Part shown: positions 8,143 through 15,897 of the stretch, piece after piece
Layout of the letters: every line of letters begins with the position of its first letter
Numbering within the stretch: the stretch's first letter is position 1
Source: Rhodococcus wratislaviensis
Lineage (GTDB): Bacteria; Actinomycetota; Actinomycetes; Mycobacteriales; Mycobacteriaceae
Assembly (NCBI RefSeq): GCF_900455735.1
Contig: NZ_UAUI01000022.1
Location: forward strand, 124,001 to 188,000
Direction of reading: 5' to 3'
DNA length: 64,000 nt
The notes under the pieces: generated by a model
The model's input: the letters and a program-made list of their open reading frames with translations, nothing else
What the model was told of the DNA's origin: nothing
The model's database searches: none
Program-made: the position numbers and the translations under genes

Positions 8143-9912
8143 TCAGCGCACGACGGACAGCGACACGCGGCTGGGGTGACGCAGACCTGTGTGCACGGTC
8201 TGGTGGGCGACCACGAATTCCGATGATTCGTAGGCGGATTCGCCGGTGTTGAGGTTGCGGTCCCAGCGGGGATGGCTGCTGGACGTCACGTGGATCCGGA
8301 TCCGCTCACCCGGCTGGAAGGTGACGGCCGTGGACCACAGGTCGATCGCGTACTCGTACACCTCCCCGGGCACGAGCAGGCTCGGTTCGGCGGACGTATA
8401 CGTCCCGGGGGTCCGGTAGGCGTCGCGGTAGCGGGCCCGGACCATGCCGTCGGTGAGCGTGATCGACGTACCGTCCGCGGTCACCCGGCACAGTCGCACG
8501 ACGAAATCGGTGTCGACCGCACTCGACGACGCGAACAGCGTCGCGGACACCCGGCCGATCACCGTCAACGGCTCGGTGAGTGCCTCACCGGTGAACACGA
8601 GGACGTCGTCGCGGGATTCGACGCGGCTCTGTTCCAGTGCGCCGGGCGCGAACGTTCCCGGCATCATCGTCGCCCCACCGACCGTCGGCACCGGATCCGC
8701 CGGGTCGTAGTCGTAATCGACGCACCCGTCGGTCTCCTCGGCTTCCGCGACGAGGGTTCCGCCGGGTGCGAGGAAGAGTTCGGCCGTCCGCGCGGGCTCC
8801 GGGAAACGGTCGTACGTCCGCCACCGGTTCTCCCCCATCACGAAGATCCGGACCCGGGGCATGTCGGGTTCCTCGTCGCCGAGCACCGACGTGTACCACT
8901 GCGCGTGGACCGACGACAGGTCCTGGCCCGAGTCGAGCACCGCCTGGTTGGCGGGACTGCCGAATACGACCGACCCACCGAGCCCGGAGAAGTTGGTGTG
9001 ACTCCACGGGCCCACGATCAGGTACGGAGCGGGGGCCGCCCCGGAATCGCTGTGCGCCAGTTGGCCGAAGTACTGGTCGAGGGTGCTGTTCACGAAGATG
9101 TCGTACCACCCGCCGATGTGCAGCGAGGGGAGGTCGACGGCCCGGTCGCTCGCGCTGTCCCACAGGTCGCGGGTGGGGTGATCGATCGGGAATCCGAGCG
9201 ATTCGACGATCGGCGACGCGAAGAACGCCGGGGCGTCCACGGCCATGTCGCGGACGGGCAGGACGTCGAAGAACGTGTCCTCGGACATCGCCCGATCGAT
9301 CCGCGCCCATGACGCCCATTCGCGTTCCGCGCGGACCGGGTCGGTGCGGGACAGTTTCGCGATCTCGGGCGGTCCGGCCGAGTGGTGCCCCCACCCGAGC
9401 CGGGCACCGAACTCCACGGCGCCGCCGCGCACGAGCCCACCGGACCGCGCATTGCCGCCTGCGGAGATGCCGGGGGCGATGCCGCGCAGGGCGGGCGGCT
9501 TCTCCTGGGCTGCACGCCACTGGGTTTCGGCGAAGTACGACCGTCCCCACATGCCCACGGCGCCGGTCGAGTACGGCAGTTCGGCGGCCCACTGCACCGT
9601 GTCGTAGCCGTCCGGACCTTCGTTCTCGGACGGCACGAACTCGCCGTCCGAACCGAATCTGCCACGGACGTCCTGCATGATCACGACGAATCCGGCGGCC
9701 GCGACGGTGGTGGGGTTGAGGTAGCCCGAGTTCACGGACAGGTCGCGGCCGTACGGGGTGCGGGTGAGCAGTACCGGGAAGCGTCCGGATCCGTTCGGGC
9801 GGTACACGGTCGAGCGCAGGACCGCCCCGTCCCGCATCGTCGCCTCGACGTCGTTCTCGATCAGTACATCGTGTTTCACAGTTACGGTCACTTTCGACGG
9901 GAGATCGGTCAT
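8143..9912 (-). CDS. CocE/NonD family hydrolase (peptidase S15 type)
   Basis: A 589-residue alpha/beta hydrolase related to cocaine esterase and X-Pro dipeptidyl peptidase, hydrolysing esters or amides. The catalytic triad is visible: Ser125 in GMWGRSYF, Asp271 in GGWYDIFV and His305 in GPWSHTNF. The C-terminal jelly-roll domain begins at about residue 340. There is no signal peptide, so it is probably cytoplasmic. The start ATG overlaps the stop of the upstream MHS transporter gene (ATGA), implying translational coupling; the frame stays open upstream but only inside that gene. Coupling to an importer suggests that the transporter delivers an ester or amide that this enzyme splits before activation by the acyl-CoA ligase. 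Confidence 0.92.
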   Translation of the reverse strand: MTDLPSKVTVTVKHDVLIENDVEATMRDGAVLRSTVYRPNGSGRFPVLLTRTPYGRDLSVNSGYLNPTTVAAAGFVVIMQDVRGRFGSDGEFVPSENEGPDGYDTVQWAAELPYSTGAVGMWGRSYFAETQWRAAQEKPPALRGIAPGISAGGNARSGGLVRGGAVEFGARLGWGHHSAGPPEIAKLSRTDPVRAEREWASWARIDRAMSEDTFFDVLPVRDMAVDAPAFFASPIVESLGFPIDHPTRDLWDSASDRAVDLPSLHIGGWYDIFVNSTLDQYFGQLAHSDSGAAPAPYLIVGPWSHTNFSGLGGSVVFGSPANQAVLDSGQDLSSVHAQWYTSVLGDEEPDMPRVRIFVMGENRWRTYDRFPEPARTAELFLAPGGTLVAEAEETDGCVDYDYDPADPVPTVGGATMMPGTFAPGALEQSRVESRDDVLVFTGEALTEPLTVIGRVSATLFASSSAVDTDFVVRLCRVTADGTSITLTDGMVRARYRDAYRTPGTYTSAEPSLLVPGEVYEYAIDLWSTAVTFQPGERIRIHVTSSSHPRWDRNLNTGESAYESSEFVVAHQTVHTGLRHPSRVSLSVVR

Positions 9913-11234
9913 TTGCCGAGGTCGGTGGTGCTGGTCCGGTAGGTTTCGCGGACCGTGAGCGTGGTGAGCGCGCTGACCAGGCAGCAGCACGCGGTGAACA
10001 CGGCCACCGGGATCCAGCCGTTCGGTCCGGGCCGGACGAGGGCCGCGGCGATGGTGGGGGCGAATCCGGTGGCCACCAGCGCCAACTGCCCGGAGATCGC
10101 CATGCCCGAATACCGGATGCGCGTCTCGAACATCTCGGCGTACAGCGCGGGACCGACGGCGTTGACGAGCGAGTAGCCGGCCACCATCACAATGCACGCC
10201 GTGACCAGGATCAGAGCCGTCGAACGCTGGCTGACCGCCCAGAAGAATCCGGAGATGGCGACGGCGCAGACAAGATTGCCGGTGATGAAGATCGGTTTGC
10301 GCCCGATCCGGTCGGCGAGGATCCCCGCGGCGGGCTGGGCCACGAGCGCGAGGGCGGCGGTGAGCACGGTCGCGCCGACCATGACGGTCCGGGACACACC
10401 GGCCTCGTGGGTGCCCCACGACAGGGCGAAGGCACTGAAGATGGTGGACACCACGGCGAACAGTCCGCAACCCACGACCCGCAGCACGCTCGGCCAGTGG
10501 TCGCGGAAGATCACCTTCGCCGGCATCTCCTTCGGTTCGTCGCTCGACACGGCGTCCTCGAACACCTCACTCTCGGGCAGCATCCGGCGGATCACGAGCC
10601 CGGCGAGTGCGACGAAGATGCTGAGCAGGAACGGGATACGCCATCCCCAGCTGAGGAAGGCGTCTTCGGGCAGTCCGGAGAACACGAGAACGACCAGCGA
10701 TGCCAGCAGCATTCCCGCGGCGGCGCCGGTGTTCACCCAGCTGGCCGCGAGCGCCCGGCGGTGGGCGGGTGCGTGTTCGAGCGCCAGGGACGCAGCGCCC
10801 GCCGACTCGCCCGCCGCCGACGCACCCTGGACGGCCCGGAGCAGCACGAGCAGGATCGGCGCCGCGACGCCGATCGCCCCGTACGTCGGCAGGCAGCCGA
10901 TGAGCGACGTGGCCACGCCCATCATCACGAGTGTCACCACCAGCATCCGCTTACGGCCGAGCGTGTCCCCGAAGTGCCCGAAGACGAGGGCCGCGAGAGG
11001 CCGGACGACGTAACCGATCCCGATGGTGGCCATCGACACGATGGTCCCCCAGAACGAACCGAGGTCCGGGAAGAACAGGGTGTTGAACGCGAGCGCGGAG
11101 AAGGAGGCGTAGATGAAGAAGTCGTAGTACTCGAGTGTGCTGCCCACGAAGGAGGCCAGGGCTGCCCGGCGCGCGTGGGGCGACCGGACGCTCGTGTCGG
11201 CGCGTACGGCGCGGCCGTCGAATGTGGAAGTCAT
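9909..11234 (-). CDS. MFS transporter, MHS family (third copy)
   Basis: A 441-residue, 12-helix symporter with FVGSTLEYYDFFIYAS, GHFGDTLGRKR, WGWRIPFLLS and LADRIGRKP. It is closely related to the transporter at 126-1472, with near-identical loop motifs and the same ending (TTDLGK against ITDLGKK). The start ATG follows GGTAGGAACCAC; a longer reading from 11354 would add 40 residues of low-complexity sequence with no site. It lies between its lysR gene (172 bases upstream) and the CocE-type hydrolase gene (4-base overlap). An organic acid or ester substrate is likely. Confidence 0.92.
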   Translation of the reverse strand: MTSTFDGRAVRADTSVRSPHARRAALASFVGSTLEYYDFFIYASFSALAFNTLFFPDLGSFWGTIVSMATIGIGYVVRPLAALVFGHFGDTLGRKRMLVVTLVMMGVATSLIGCLPTYGAIGVAAPILLVLLRAVQGASAAGESAGAASLALEHAPAHRRALAASWVNTGAAAGMLLASLVVLVFSGLPEDAFLSWGWRIPFLLSIFVALAGLVIRRMLPESEVFEDAVSSDEPKEMPAKVIFRDHWPSVLRVVGCGLFAVVSTIFSAFALSWGTHEAGVSRTVMVGATVLTAALALVAQPAAGILADRIGRKPIFITGNLVCAVAISGFFWAVSQRSTALILVTACIVMVAGYSLVNAVGPALYAEMFETRIRYSGMAISGQLALVATGFAPTIAAALVRPGPNGWIPVAVFTACCCLVSALTTLTVRETYRTSTTDLGK

Positions 11235-11395
11235 GTGGTTCCTACCTGAATGTGAAGGGCATCCGGGAGTTCGGAGAGGCCTCGAGGCGGGTGCGGCACC
11301 GGGGATCGGAGTTGTCCAGGTCACATCCGCTGCCGCCGAGGGAGACTCTGCCAAAGAAACCGATCACCGTCCAAGAGCAGTATCGGCACCGATTG

Positions 11396-11410
11396 ATAAG
11401 CGATCGTTAT
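11396..11410. promoter_or_regulatory. Candidate LysR operator in the second lysR/transporter pair
   Basis: ATAA and TTAT flank GCGATCG with T-N11-A spacing, overlapping the lysR stop codon exactly as the dyad at 1589-1607 does. The flanking DNA of the two intergenic regions also shares CTCTGCCAAA and GTCCAAGA, showing common descent. The call is based on position and partial symmetry only. Confidence 0.35.
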
Positions 11411-12315
11411 TGCTCGTCGCGGACGGCATCCGGCGACGGCAGCACCTCGGCGGCGAGGTCGAGAACCGTCTGCACGACGGGCGACACGGGACGGTCCGAC
11501 CAGGCCAGCGCGGCCCGGACTTCGTATCGTCCGGTATCGAGGGGAACGAGCACCACCCGATTGGGATACGTCTGCACGTCACCCGGAACGAGCGCCACAC
11601 CGACCCCCGCCGCGACGAGCGCGGTCAGCACGATGCCGTCGGTGGTCTCCTGCACGATGTTCGGCGTGTACCCGGCATCCCGGCACGCGGCGAGCAGATC
11701 GCGGCGGAGCGTGGATCCGGTGGCGGCGGGATTCGCGACGAACGTTTCGTCGCGCAGTTCCGCGAGGTCGATCGACTTCCGGTCGGCGAGTGGGTGATCG
11801 CTCGGGAGCAGTGCACTGAGGTACTCCACCGAGATCTGCCGCGTGAGCACGTGGGGGTGGGACACCGCGTCCGAGACGATGCCGAGGTCGAGTTGTCCCT
11901 CCCAGATTTCGTCGAGGATCTGCCCGCTGACCGTCGCTCCCTCGAGGACGAGATCGATCAGGGGGTACCGACGGCGCACCGACCGTGCCAGAGAGGACAA
12001 TTCGGTCTGCCCGTAGGCGCCACTGAAACCGACCCGGACGCGACCCTCGACCGCCGGATCCGCGATCACCGCGGCATCGACGGCCCGATCGATCCCGGCG
12101 AGCGCGTCCTTGCACGGCTGCAGGAAGCGCTCCCCCGCCGCGGTGAGCCGGACCGACCGCGTGGTGCGGTCGAACAGTTTCACGCCGAGGCGTTTCTCGA
12201 GCTGCTGGACCTGCTGGCTCACCGCTGGTTGCGCGATGTGCAGCACCTCGGCGGCCCGGCCGTAGTTGAGTTCCTCGGCGACGGCGACGAACGACTTCAT
12301 CCAGCGAATTTCCAC
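11407..12315 (-). CDS. LysR family transcriptional regulator (second copy)
   Basis: A 302-residue LysR regulator with an N-terminal winged helix (EIRWMKSFVAVAEELNYG, IAQPAVSQQVQQLEKR) and a C-terminal effector domain. It is a clear paralogue of the regulator at 1598-2503. The start is a GTG six bases after the stop of the DUF3237 gene, so it is read from the marR-DUF3237-lysR transcript or a nearby promoter. It probably controls the MHS transporter/CocE hydrolase pair downstream through the dyad at its own 3' end. A LysR gene inside a marR-headed transcript implies layered control of the cluster by two effectors. Confidence 0.92.
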   Translation of the reverse strand: MEIRWMKSFVAVAEELNYGRAAEVLHIAQPAVSQQVQQLEKRLGVKLFDRTTRSVRLTAAGERFLQPCKDALAGIDRAVDAAVIADPAVEGRVRVGFSGAYGQTELSSLARSVRRRYPLIDLVLEGATVSGQILDEIWEGQLDLGIVSDAVSHPHVLTRQISVEYLSALLPSDHPLADRKSIDLAELRDETFVANPAATGSTLRRDLLAACRDAGYTPNIVQETTDGIVLTALVAAGVGVALVPGDVQTYPNRVVLVPLDTGRYEVRAALAWSDRPVSPVVQTVLDLAAEVLPSPDAVRDEQ

Positions 12316-12321
12316 GGCCGG

Positions 12322-12798
12322 TCAGTCCACCACGAACACCGCGAGACGCACCTCGCCGGGAAGGCGTTCCCCGGTGCCGACGAGGATCCGCGAGCGCAGC
12401 CACGACCATCGGCCCTCGGGGGCGGTGAGCCGTGGTGTGCAGCGGAAGTAGATGCGCTCGGGTGGGACGGGCTCGCCGTCGACCAACCGGGCGATGTCTT
12501 CGGCGGTACCCGATCGGAGCCCGAAGTTGGTGACGTAGATGCGGTCGCCCTCGTCGGTCTCGATGGCGTACTTGGCCTCGAGTTCGGTGAGCGTGGACGA
12601 GCTGAGCAACTGGAAGTCCGCCCCGACCGGCAACACGGTGCCCCGCAGCTCGGGGCCCTCCACTCGACCACCGACGATGGGAATGATGCGCCGTGTGCCT
12701 TCGGGCGTGGAACCGATCTCCACCGGCTCGGCCACCTCCACGACGAACGTGGCGAGGAACGACATGCCGGGCGGGGCCGGGGCGAGGAGCTCGGTCAT
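12322..12798 (-). CDS. DUF3237 domain protein
   Basis: A 158-residue protein of the DUF3237 beta-barrel family, recognised from its length and the pattern IVGGRVEGPELRGTVLPVGADF near residue 45, YAIETDEGDRIYVTNFG and the later PERIYFRCTPR. The biochemical role of the family is not established; members often sit next to catabolic CoA-pathway or regulator genes, as here. The gene lies 6 bases after marR and 6 bases before lysR, so the three form one tight transcription unit. A cytoplasmic location is likely, as no signal peptide or membrane segment is seen. Confidence 0.8.
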   Translation of the reverse strand: MTELLAPAPPGMSFLATFVVEVAEPVEIGSTPEGTRRIIPIVGGRVEGPELRGTVLPVGADFQLLSSSTLTELEAKYAIETDEGDRIYVTNFGLRSGTAEDIARLVDGEPVPPERIYFRCTPRLTAPEGRWSWLRSRILVGTGERLPGEVRLAVFVVD

Positions 12799-12804
12799 TG
12801 CGCC

Positions 12805-13245
12805 CTACTCGACGATGGTGGGAAAGGCGATGCTCTGCAACGTGTCCCGCATCTGATTCACGACCGTGTCGGGGATGCCCACGAAGTAGCGTCCGTGCGC
12901 GGCGTCGACCCGCGCCTTGGCGTCGTCGCGGAGCCGGCGTCCCTCGTCGGTGGCAGCGATCAGTTTGTTGCGGCGATCCGAGGGGTCGAGGGTGCGCACG
13001 ACGAGTCCGCGTTCTTCGAGCTCGTCGACCAGCCCCACGATCTGACTGGGGTCGAGACCCATGGTGGCGGCGACCCCGCGCTGGTTGACGCCCTCGGCCT
13101 GTTCGCAGGCGAGGACCAGGACCGAGTAGGAGCGCACCCGCAGGCCCGTGGGTACGAGGGCTTTGTTCACTGCGCCCAGCACCATTCCGCCGACGCGCGA
13201 GAGCAGGAACCCGATGTCGTCCGATAACGCCTGCGACTCTGCCAT
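12805..13245 (-). CDS. MarR family transcriptional regulator
   Basis: A 146-residue dimeric winged-helix regulator of typical MarR size. The recognition helix lies in GLDPSQIVGLVDELEERG (about residues 68-85) and is followed by the wing TLDPSDRRNKLI. MarR proteins generally repress divergent or nearby operons and are released by phenolic or acyl-CoA ligands. This gene is transcribed away from the SDR-amidohydrolase-MaoC operon, and the intergenic region holds the same CATTGA-N5-TCAATG element found before the acyl-CoA dehydrogenase and central transporter genes. It is therefore the best candidate regulator of all three promoters, possibly with a CoA thioester as ligand; that part is inference. 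Confidence 0.9.
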   Translation of the reverse strand: MAESQALSDDIGFLLSRVGGMVLGAVNKALVPTGLRVRSYSVLVLACEQAEGVNQRGVAATMGLDPSQIVGLVDELEERGLVVRTLDPSDRRNKLIAATDEGRRLRDDAKARVDAAHGRYFVGIPDTVVNQMRDTLQSIAFPTIVE

Positions 13246-13288
13246 GCGACGACCCCCTTCTGATGATTGTCGGTAGAGTAGCAGATCT

Positions 13289-13320
13289 TAATCATTGACA
13301 TTCTCAATCATCAATGATTA
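13289..13320. promoter_or_regulatory. MarR operator region between marR and the SDR operon
   Basis: TAATCATTGA (13289-13298) and TCAATGATTA (13311-13320) are exact reverse complements. Inside this, CATTGA-CATTC-TCAATC matches the 17-bp operators at 3650 and 4939 at 16 of 17 symmetry-relevant positions or nearly so. TTGACA (13295-13300) can serve as the rightward -35. The position between divergent genes fits autoregulation plus control of the SDR operon. Confidence 0.65.
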
Positions 13321-13359
13321 CGTGTGATTCAGCGAACACGACCTTAGGAGAATCCCGAC

Positions 13360-14271
13360 ATGGACCTCAGCAACAAAGTCGCCGTAGTCACCGGCAGCGG
13401 ACAGGGCCTCGGACTGGCATACGCCAAGGACCTCGTGCGCCACGGCGCCGCGGTCGTGATCAACGACGTCAACCAGGCCACCGCCGACGCCGCCGTCGCC
13501 GAGATCACCGCCGCGGGCGGGCGGGCCGTCGCCGTCGTCGCCCCGGTCGGCAGCACCGAAACCGCCCAGAAGCTGGTCGCCGGCGCGATCGACGCGTTCG
13601 GACGCCTCGACGTCATGGTCACCAACGCCGGCATCCTCCGCGACAAAGTGCTGTGGAAGATGACCGACGACGACTTCGACGCCGTCATCAACGTGCACCT
13701 GCGCGGCACGTTCACCTGCGTCCGAGAAGCGGTCCTGAAGTTCCGCGAGCAGGGCGACGGTGGTCGCATCATCTGCATCGGCTCCCCCGCCGGCCAGCGC
13801 GGCAACTTCGGGCAGACCAACTACTCGGGCGCCAAGTCCGGCATCGTCGGCATGGTCCGCACCTGGGCGATGGAACTGCAGCGTGCGGGCATCACCGCGA
13901 ACGCCGTCTGCCCCGTCGCCGCGACCGCGATGACCGAGACCGTCCCCTTCCTCGCCCCCTACATCGAGGGCATGAAGAACGGCGAGCCGCTGCCCGACAT
14001 CATCCGCCGCGAGGTGGGCCTGGGCACCCCCGAGGACGCCGCTGGCATCATCTCGTTCCTCGCGTCCGACGCGGCAGCCGAGATCACCGGCCAGGCCTTC
14101 GCCGTCGGTGGCGACCGCCTCGCGTTGTGGTCGCACCCCGACCTGACCGCGGTCGAGTACCACGACGGTGGCTGGTCGGCCGACGACATCGCGGCTCAGT
14201 GGACTGGCACGTTCGGCGACGCCGTCCAGTCCGTCGGCGAGGAATTCCCCGAGGAGCTGATGGCGAAGTGA
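13360..14271 (+). CDS. SDR family oxidoreductase, probable 3-hydroxyacyl-CoA dehydrogenase
   Basis: A 303-residue short-chain dehydrogenase with a C-terminal extension beyond the usual 250 residues. The cofactor motif is TGSGQGLG (residues 12-19) and NAG follows in VTNAGILRD. The catalytic Ser142, Tyr155 and Lys159 (YSGAK) are intact. The resemblance to the dehydrogenase part of multifunctional beta-oxidation enzymes (VVTGSGQGLG, ILRDK, TWAMELQ) and the MaoC hydratase gene two positions on suggest oxidation of a 3-hydroxyacyl-CoA. It is the first gene of a three-gene operon facing marR; its stop overlaps the next start (GTGA). The start ATG follows TTAGGAGAAT. Confidence 0.9.
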   Translation: MDLSNKVAVVTGSGQGLGLAYAKDLVRHGAAVVINDVNQATADAAVAEITAAGGRAVAVVAPVGSTETAQKLVAGAIDAFGRLDVMVTNAGILRDKVLWKMTDDDFDAVINVHLRGTFTCVREAVLKFREQGDGGRIICIGSPAGQRGNFGQTNYSGAKSGIVGMVRTWAMELQRAGITANAVCPVAATAMTETVPFLAPYIEGMKNGEPLPDIIRREVGLGTPEDAAGIISFLASDAAAEITGQAFAVGGDRLALWSHPDLTAVEYHDGGWSADDIAAQWTGTFGDAVQSVGEEFPEELMAK

Positions 14272-15158
14272 GCCGCTACGAGTACGGCATCGACTTCGAC
14301 ACGATCGATGCCATCGACATCCACACCCACGTCGAGATCGACGGCTGCGGCCACCGGTCCCTCGACGACGAACTCATGGCCGCCTCGGAGAAGTACTTCA
14401 AGTCCGGGGAGGAACGCACCCCGTCCATCGACGCGATCGCCGACCACTACCGCTCGCGCAACATGGCCGCCGTCGTGTTCACCGTCGACGCGGCCTCGGC
14501 CAGCGGACACCCAACCAACTCCGTCGAGGAGATCGCCGAGGGCGCGGCCCGCCACAACGACGTCCTGATCCCGTTCGGGTCCGTCGACCCCTGGCAGGGC
14601 AAGGCCGCTGTGCGGCGCGTCCACCGGCTCGTCGACGACTACGGCGTGAAGGGGTTCAAGTTCCACCCCAGCATGCAGGGATTCGAACCGAACGACCGGC
14701 AGTTCTACCCGCTCTACGAGGCCATCACCGAGGCCGGGGTCCCCGCCCTGTTCCACACCGGTCAGACCGGGATCGGCGCCGGGCTGCCCGGCGGCCACGG
14801 CATCAAACTGCGCTACTCCGACCCGATGCTGCTCGACGACGTCGCCGCCGACTTCCCGGACCTCACCGTGATCATGGCCCACCCATCGGTGCCGTGGGTC
14901 GACTCGCAGATCTCCATCGCCACCCACAAGGCCAACGTCTTCATCGACCTGTCCGGGTGGTCGCCGAAGTACTTCCCGCCGCAGCTGGTCAAGGCCGCGA
15001 ACAGCATGCTCCGCGGCAAGGTGCTCTTCGGCTCCGACTTCCCCGTCATCCAGGTCGACCGCTGGATGAAGGACTTCGAGAACCTCGACATCAAACCCGA
15101 GGTCGCGCCGCTGATCTTCAAGCAGAACGCGCTGTGCGTCCTCGGCATCAAGCACTGA
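14268..15158 (+). CDS. Amidohydrolase family protein (amidohydrolase-2 / ACMSD type)
   Basis: A 296-residue TIM-barrel metal enzyme. The metal ligands expected for the family are present: His19 and His21 in DIHTH, His in LFHTGQTG, His in IMAHPS and Asp in LFGSDFP. Members are decarboxylases, lactonases or hydratase/hydrolases acting on ring-cleavage or other carboxylated intermediates. The GTG start overlaps the SDR stop by four bases; the frame is open further upstream but only within the SDR gene. Its place between SDR and MaoC genes suggests that a substrate with a carboxyl, lactone or ring structure enters this pathway, not a simple straight-chain fatty acid. Confidence 0.9.
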   Translation: MSRYEYGIDFDTIDAIDIHTHVEIDGCGHRSLDDELMAASEKYFKSGEERTPSIDAIADHYRSRNMAAVVFTVDAASASGHPTNSVEEIAEGAARHNDVLIPFGSVDPWQGKAAVRRVHRLVDDYGVKGFKFHPSMQGFEPNDRQFYPLYEAITEAGVPALFHTGQTGIGAGLPGGHGIKLRYSDPMLLDDVAADFPDLTVIMAHPSVPWVDSQISIATHKANVFIDLSGWSPKYFPPQLVKAANSMLRGKVLFGSDFPVIQVDRWMKDFENLDIKPEVAPLIFKQNALCVLGIKH

Positions 15159-15192
15159 CCCCCGGCCCCACCGAACCACCAGGAGACTTATC

Positions 15193-15666
15193 GTGACCAC
15201 CGCAACCACCACCCGCGTCGCCACCCTCGCCGACCTGGCCGCACTCGAGGGCCGGCCGCTGGGCACCAGCTCGTGGATCGACATCCCCCAGCAGCGGATC
15301 AACACGTTCGCCGACGCCACCGACGATCACCAGTGGATCCACGTCGACCCCGAGCGTGCCAACGCGGAGAGCCCGTTCGGCGGGCCCATCGCGCACGGCT
15401 ACCTCACGTTGTCGCTGATCATCCCCATGTGGGACGAGGTCCTGACCGTCGACAGCGTGACCATGGCCGTCAACTACGGTCTCAACAAGGTCCGATTCAC
15501 CAACCCCGTGCCCGCCGAGGGACGCGTCCGGCTGAACGCCACGCTGCAGTCCGTCGAGGAGCTGCCCAAGGGCGGCGTCCAGGTGACCGTCGCCGGACAG
15601 ATCGAACTCGAGGGCAGCGAACGTCCCGCGGTAGTCGTCGAGGCCGTGTACCGCTTCTTCGAGTAA
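15193..15666 (+). CDS. MaoC family (R)-specific enoyl-CoA hydratase
   Basis: A 157-residue single hot-dog protein that hydrates 2-enoyl-CoA to (R)-3-hydroxyacyl-CoA. The hydratase-2 motif is clear at about residues 39-70: FADATDDHQWIHVDP followed by GGPIAHGYLTLSL, containing the Asp/His catalytic pair. The start GTG is preceded by CCAGGAGACTTATC. It is the last gene of the SDR operon, and a palindromic repeat follows four bases beyond its stop. Together with the acyl-CoA dehydrogenase and SDR it completes dehydrogenation, hydration and oxidation in the proposed CoA pathway. Confidence 0.92.
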   Translation: MTTATTTRVATLADLAALEGRPLGTSSWIDIPQQRINTFADATDDHQWIHVDPERANAESPFGGPIAHGYLTLSLIIPMWDEVLTVDSVTMAVNYGLNKVRFTNPVPAEGRVRLNATLQSVEELPKGGVQVTVAGQIELEGSERPAVVVEAVYRFFE

Positions 15667-15669
15667 CCC

Positions 15670-15715
15670 CCTGTGAGTACTTGTCAACCGCCCGCGGTTA
15701 ACAAGTACTCACGGG
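15670..15715. repeat. Palindromic repeat, copy 3
   Basis: GTGAGTACTTGTCAACCGC (15673-15691) pairs with GCGGTTAACAAGTACTCAC (15694-15712) with one mismatch and a 2-base centre. It occupies almost the whole space between the stops of the convergent MaoC gene and the small leftward gene, as the other copies do between the ligase and hydrolase genes. Confidence 0.9.
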
Positions 15716-15717
15716 TG

Positions 15718-15897
15718 TTATTCGGGAGCCTGGTCGTCGGGCTCGACCTGTTCCGCCTGCTTCCGCTCGGACGCGTTGCCCGCGATTCCCTTCGCCTCAC
15801 GCTCGGCCACCAGCCGGTCTTCCATGTCGTCGACGAGGTCTGCGATCCGCTGGTGCTCGGGGAGGTGCTGATCGTGTCGATCCGAATTCGCCTTCAT
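15718..15897 (-). CDS. Small charged hypothetical protein
   Basis: A 59-residue, highly charged protein beginning MKANSDRHDQHLPEHQRIAD. The ATG is preceded by GGAAGGAG, a strong ribosome binding site, which favours this start over a longer frame running to 16167. The composition (many E, D, R, Q and A) predicts a soluble helical or disordered protein, and no motif is recognised. Its stop is two bases from the palindromic repeat that separates it from the convergent MaoC gene. Confidence 0.65.
   Translation of the reverse strand: MKANSDRHDQHLPEHQRIADLVDDMEDRLVAEREAKGIAGNASERKQAEQVEPDDQAPE

Noticed and set aside
9913-10470. N-terminal extension of the CocE hydrolase by 186 residues
   Set aside because: It lies inside the transporter gene; the ATGA overlap gives a natural start at 9912 and the extension is Arg/His-rich.
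13314-14267. N-terminal extension of the amidohydrolase over the SDR gene
   Set aside because: The frame is open but the SDR has all catalytic motifs; the overlapping GTGA start is the usual operon arrangement.
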